Part shown: positions 63,267-64,000 of the stretch, piece by piece | How the letters are laid out: every line of letters starts with the position of its first letter | Position numbering within the stretch: position 1 is the first letter of the stretch | Source of the DNA: an uncultured Duncaniella sp. | GTDB lineage: Bacteria > Bacteroidota > Bacteroidia > Bacteroidales > Muribaculaceae | Length of the DNA: 64,000 nt | Assembly (NCBI GenBank): GCA_910586305.1 | Contig: CAJUGS010000010.1 | Coordinates: 1 to 64,000 of the forward strand | Direction of reading: 5' to 3' | Translations under genes and position numbers: made by a program | The notes under the pieces: generated by a model | Databases searched by the model: none | What the model saw: the letters and a program-made list of their open reading frames with translations, nothing else | What the model was told of the DNA's origin: nothing

Positions 63267-64000
63267 ATGGCAAGTCTACGATTCAAAGCAGTTGAAGAAG
63301 CGTCCAACCGCAAAGCGGTGAAGGTAGAAATACCCAAGGAACGCCCCGTGGAGTACTACGCCTCCAAAGTGTTCAACCGCGCCAAGATGTTCAAGTATCT
63401 CCCCCTTGACACCTACAAAGCACTCATCGATGCCATCGACAACAAGAAACCAATCTCCCGCAAAGTAGCCGACAGCGTGGCCGAGGGCATGAAGCAGTGG
63501 GCCATCGATAACGGCGCCCGCCATTACACCCACTGGTTCCAGCCTCTCACCGAGACCACAGCCGAGAAACACGACGGATTTGTGGAACACGACGGAAAAG
63601 GAGGAATGGTGGAGGAATTCAGCGGCAAACTCCTCGTGCAGCAGGAGCCCGACGCATCCAGCTTCCCCAACGGCGGAATCCGCAATACTTTCGAAGCACG
63701 AGGCTACTCAGCATGGGACATCTCATCGCCGGCTTTCATCATTGACAACACCCTCTGTATCCCCACCATATTCATCTCGTACACAGGAGAATCCCTTGAC
63801 TATAAGACCCCTCTGCTGCGCGCGCTTTCGGCTGTCGACAAGGCTGCTACAGGCGTGGTGAACTACTTCAATCCCGAAGTGAAGCACGTGATCTCCAACC
63901 TTGGCTGGGAGCAGGAATACTTCCTCGTTGACGAGGAGCTATACTCCGCCCGTCCCGACCTGGTAATGACCGGACGTACCCTGATGGGCCACGAGTCGGC
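63267..64000 (+). CDS. glnN: Type III glutamine synthetase (cut by window end)
   Basis: The first 244 residues of a gene that runs off the window. It starts MASLRFKAVEEASNRKAV and includes FSGKLLVQQEPDASSFPNGGIRNTFEARGYSAWDISSPAF and SNLGWEQEYFLVD, which are specific for the large type III glutamine synthetase of Bacteroides (about 730 residues). It makes glutamine from glutamate, ammonia and ATP. 48 bases after dapL, so probably in the same operon, linking nitrogen assimilation with DAP synthesis. Confidence 0.95.
   Translation, partial: MASLRFKAVEEASNRKAVKVEIPKERPVEYYASKVFNRAKMFKYLPLDTYKALIDAIDNKKPISRKVADSVAEGMKQWAIDNGARHYTHWFQPLTETTAEKHDGFVEHDGKGGMVEEFSGKLLVQQEPDASSFPNGGIRNTFEARGYSAWDISSPAFIIDNTLCIPTIFISYTGESLDYKTPLLRALSAVDKAATGVVNYFNPEVKHVISNLGWEQEYFLVDEELYSARPDLVMTGRTLMGHES

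Noticed and set aside
1..64000. tRNA, rRNA, CRISPR, prophage or integrative element
   Set aside because: Gaps between genes are short and I found no cloverleaf, spacer array, integrase or phage gene.

Overview
The window looks like chromosomal DNA of a Bacteroidales gut bacterium, most likely near Muribaculaceae. The phylum signs are Bacteroidetes -7 boxes (TAnnTTTG) in front of many genes, one SusC/SusD pair, a second TonB receptor with a partner lipoprotein, a MurF-Alr fusion, a type III glutamine synthetase, a carboxynorspermidine dehydrogenase and LL-diaminopimelate aminotransferase. The family-level placement is inference. I found no rRNA, tRNA, CRISPR array, transposase, integrase or phage gene.

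Layout. 1-8.4 kb: small membrane and unknown proteins, an OmpA lipoprotein, pgk, and an overlapping HD hydrolase-pncA-pncB operon for NAD salvage. 8.4-12.3 kb: a Zn/Cd-type P-type ATPase divergent from a Fur-family regulator, separated by a perfect inverted repeat, then an ECF sigma operon. 12.4-17.4 kb: a SusC/SusD uptake pair. 17.7-26.5 kb: housekeeping genes (rluD, PASTA protein, lon, argS, BI-1, carboxynorspermidine dehydrogenase, an ORF-3-like protein). 26.5-33.5 kb: an acyltransferase-YciO-B3/B4 operon and a surface-glycan group with a lipid A-type acyltransferase, two Stealth-type phosphotransferases and two other glycosyltransferases. 33.7-44.3 kb: minus-strand cell-wall and metabolic genes (PurF-like, murF-alr, GSCFA, lipoprotein, comEC, yeiH, aroE).

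44.4-51.1 kb is the most unusual part. It is one plus-strand operon with a near-ideal promoter: SDR dehydrogenase (KduD/gluconate 5-dehydrogenase type), a GatC-type PTS IIC permease with no other PTS gene nearby, KduI with an added signal peptide and intact metal ligands, an NfnA/NfnB-like flavoprotein pair, and a 2-keto-3-deoxygluconate kinase. My reading is that 4-deoxy-5-ketouronate is isomerised in the periplasm, the diketo product is imported by the orphan IIC protein, reduced by the SDR and phosphorylated by KdgK, while the Nfn pair balances NADH, NADPH and ferredoxin. The parts are read from sequence; the pathway is inference.

51.2-64 kb: a PorE-like TPR/beta-propeller/OmpA lipoprotein divergent from an NtrC/NtrY-like two-component system, a TonB receptor with a repeat-containing lipoprotein, and a dapF-dapL-glnN operon cut off by the window end.
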